Shown: piece after piece, positions 62,283 through 64,000 of the stretch
How the letters are laid out: every line of letters starts with the position of its first letter
How positions within the stretch are numbered: position 1 is the first letter of the stretch
Assembly: GCA_029582265.1 (NCBI GenBank)
Contig: CM055819.1
Span: 30,791,164-30,855,163, forward strand
DNA: 64,000 nt
Source: Zoroaster sp. YZ-2022
Lineage: Eukaryota; Echinodermata; Asteroidea; Forcipulatida; Zoroasteridae
Direction of reading: 5' to 3'
Notes under the pieces: model-generated
Told to the model about the DNA's origin: nothing
Seen by the model: only the letters and a program-made list of their open reading frames with translations
Database searches by the model: none
Made by a program: the position numbers and the translations under genes

Positions 62283-62386
62283 CTAGAAACCATCAAAATG
62301 AAAATGGAATTTAAAATAATCCAATCCACTTGCCAGTGAGTTGACTGACCAAACAAAACCAGTCAGACATAATCCCCCCCCCCCCA

Positions 62387-62718
62387 AAAAAAAGTCTCCG
62401 GTTTCTGGTCATCGGTCGGCTTCAAAATCGGTGCAGTGATGCATTTTATTTATTTTTTGGGGGTAATCTTTTTTTTTGGAGGCCAACAAGGAAAATACGT
62501 GATACATGTATACGCGGGGAGCAAATTTCCCATATACAAAGTATGGTGGCTAAGAGAGGCCTCATAAATCAGGCAAACGCAGCAGGCAGAATTCCAATCG
62601 ATCCAGAAATTTTGGACATCATTTCATAGCAAAAAATAAATAAATAAATAATTAAAAATGCCAACGCATGGGTCTGAGGCAACGTACACAGAGACCAGAA
62701 ACCGGAGGCTTTTTTTTG
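62387..62718. mobile_element. Foldback repeat family E, copy 5
   Basis: The ends AAGTCTCCGGTTTCTGGTC and GACCAGAAACCGGAGGCTTT are inverted copies. It is the best-preserved ends of the family. Confidence 0.78.
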
Positions 62719-62811
62719 GGGGGGGGGGGGGGGAAATCAGAGGGAGTGCCTAAGTACTGTTTTCTACACAGTAATCCAACCTTTCTAAATAATAATAGTA
62801 AAAGCTTTATA

Positions 62812-63050
62812 TACATAACAGCAAAAGAAACGTCACCCCTGAAAATATTTATTATTTTCATTTTATAATTAATATAATTTGTTTAATGAAGAATATTATG
62901 AGTATGGAGTGTAACACAACACAATGTGGCAAATTTGGTTGACCTCAAAATTTGTCATGCATGACGTCTGAGGACACATAAGCTAAACATGTTCTCATAC
63001 TTATCAAAATTTAGGGGGTGACGTTTCTTTTGCTGTTATGTATATAATAG
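62812..63050. mobile_element. MITE family G, copy 2 (internally deleted)
   Basis: It runs from ACAGCAAAAGAAACGTCACC to GTGACGTTTCTTTTGCTGTT, with TATACATA-like flanks on both sides. It is collinear in inverse orientation with part of 44409-44995. Confidence 0.85.
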
Positions 63051-63314
63051 ATGACATGGTTACCACCTGTAAATAAAGGTTTTATTAGCACAATTGGGCT
63101 GTTAGGGATACACGTTATGCTGAATAATTCTGCATCATAGGGAGACATTGGTCATTAACCCTAACTCCCTAGGCATTGTATTAAAACAATAAAAATCCTT
63201 CAAAATCCTCCAACTGGCTTTGTTGTCTAGGGAGTAATAGGGTTAAGGAGACAATTGTATGTCTCCCTAATGTTTAACTCCTATTTCTAGGCAAAATTTT
63301 ATTGTCAGAAATAG

Positions 63315-63371
63315 CCTAAATTATTATTATTATTATTATTATTATGGTGGTGGTGGTGGTGATGGTGAAGA
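63315..63371. repeat. (ATT)n and (GGT)n microsatellite
   Basis: ATTATTATT followed directly by GGTGGTGGT and a GATGGTGAAGATG end. Confidence 0.85.
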
Positions 63372-64000
63372 TGAAAAGTCGGATTACTGTGTAGAAAACA
63401 TATTTCCTGTAAACAGCTGTATATTTGCATTTTTCTGAATTTGGCCATAAACATTGTAGTTCTTATTAATCCAGGAAGCGGCTTCCATAGCATAGGTTCT
63501 GAACATAAGAATAAATTCCCTTCGTCTTTTCTTTTTACTGATAGTTTGAATGAAGCTGTCATTCATTAATCATATGATAAACCCTAATACAGTATTCTAT
63601 TTGGGCAAATGTCATACCAAATTGTTCACATTTTTTTGTTATGTACTGCATTTTTGTATTTTGAATAATATCTGTGAAAATGAGTGATCCCCATTGATCA
63701 GCTATGCTAGATGGGTCATCCTAGATCTGCAAGACTGATTGAAATAAAATAAATAATAGTCAAAATAATATTTAAAAAAAAAAAATGTTTAACTGTTTTT
63801 TTGAATCAATCATTTATTTAATAAATTTAAACACAATGCTAAAACATCTTGTTGTCACAGTAAGTTTATTTAAAAGGTTATGCTTAACTTAGGGAGACTT
63901 TTAAACTTAAAAGGTAAAAGGTTAAAATGCTGCAGTTAAAGTGAATAGTATTATTTTGTTTGAAGCAAGTTGATTACTAAAACTAAGGATATTGAAGACC
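63372..64000. other. Right edge: no polycystin exon recognised
   Basis: A 60-codon minus-strand frame at 63384-63566 has no similarity I recognise. The GGATTACTGTGTAGAAAACA sequence near 63380 is matched near 62755 on the opposite strand, so this is probably a repeat. Confidence 0.35.

Noticed and set aside
61490..61640. Minus-strand peptide with [18 protein letters not shown], resembling the end strand of a PKD-type domain
   Set aside because: It lies between exons 1 and 2, which already join perfectly within one PKD domain; no matching acceptor and phase were found. It may be an exon relic.
61545..62255. Five overlapping frames of about 180-236 codons rich in Gly/Glu/Arg or Pro/Ser
   Set aside because: They are translations of the C/T minisatellite; only 62197-62282 is real coding sequence there.
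63384..63566. Minus-strand frame with KKRRREFILMFRTYAMEAAS as a further upstream polycystin exon
   Set aside because: There is no similarity to PKD or REJ regions and no proper splice sites; nearby sequence is repeated at 62.75 kb.

Overview
This is animal genomic DNA: AT-rich, dominated by introns, and densely packed with SINEs, MITE-like foldback elements, one broken LINE and minisatellites. The protein content (a sperm-receptor/polycystin type protein with REJ, GPS, PLAT and polycystin channel domains) and the style of the tRNA-derived SINEs suggest a marine deuterostome, most likely an echinoderm. The species is inference; nothing in the window names it.

The main feature is one large minus-strand gene of the polycystin-1 / REJ family. 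I could trace 32 consecutive coding exons from 62282 down to the stop codon at 6577. All 31 junctions are phase-compatible and the joined exons give 2289 codons plus a stop with no internal break. The 5' end lies beyond the right edge. In protein order: end of a PKD (Ig-like) domain (exons 1-2), REJ module (exons 2-12), GAIN-like region (13-19), GPS (19-20, cleavage tripeptide HLT), TM1 (20), cytosolic PLAT/LH2 domain (21-23), TM2-TM5 with a polybasic and an acidic loop (24-27), TM6 and the large extracellular polycystin (TOP) domain (28-30), the last channel helices with a pore-like segment (30-31), and a cytosolic tail with a short predicted helix and a lysine-rich C-terminus (32). Residue numbers used here refer to this 2289-residue fragment.

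At the left edge, positions 2-463 on the minus strand hold the first 154 codons of a second gene. It starts with a basic tail and a signal-anchor helix followed by a Gln-rich stem, like a Golgi type II enzyme. It is cut by the window edge and I cannot name it.

The introns and flanks hold: a dead LINE with a frameshifted reverse transcriptase (34650-37490) nested in another repeat; two families of tRNA-derived SINEs; about 15 families of terminal-inverted-repeat or foldback elements, several in two or more copies and several nested so that the empty host repeat can be read directly; four dispersed arrays of one 81-bp unit, three of which begin just downstream of 5' splice sites of the polycystin gene; long GT-linked minisatellites near 5-6 kb and 40-41 kb; and simple-sequence tracts. 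A partial duplication of exon 8 with its upstream intron, interrupted by a MITE, lies at 48949-49215. No CRISPR, operon or bacterial-type feature is present.
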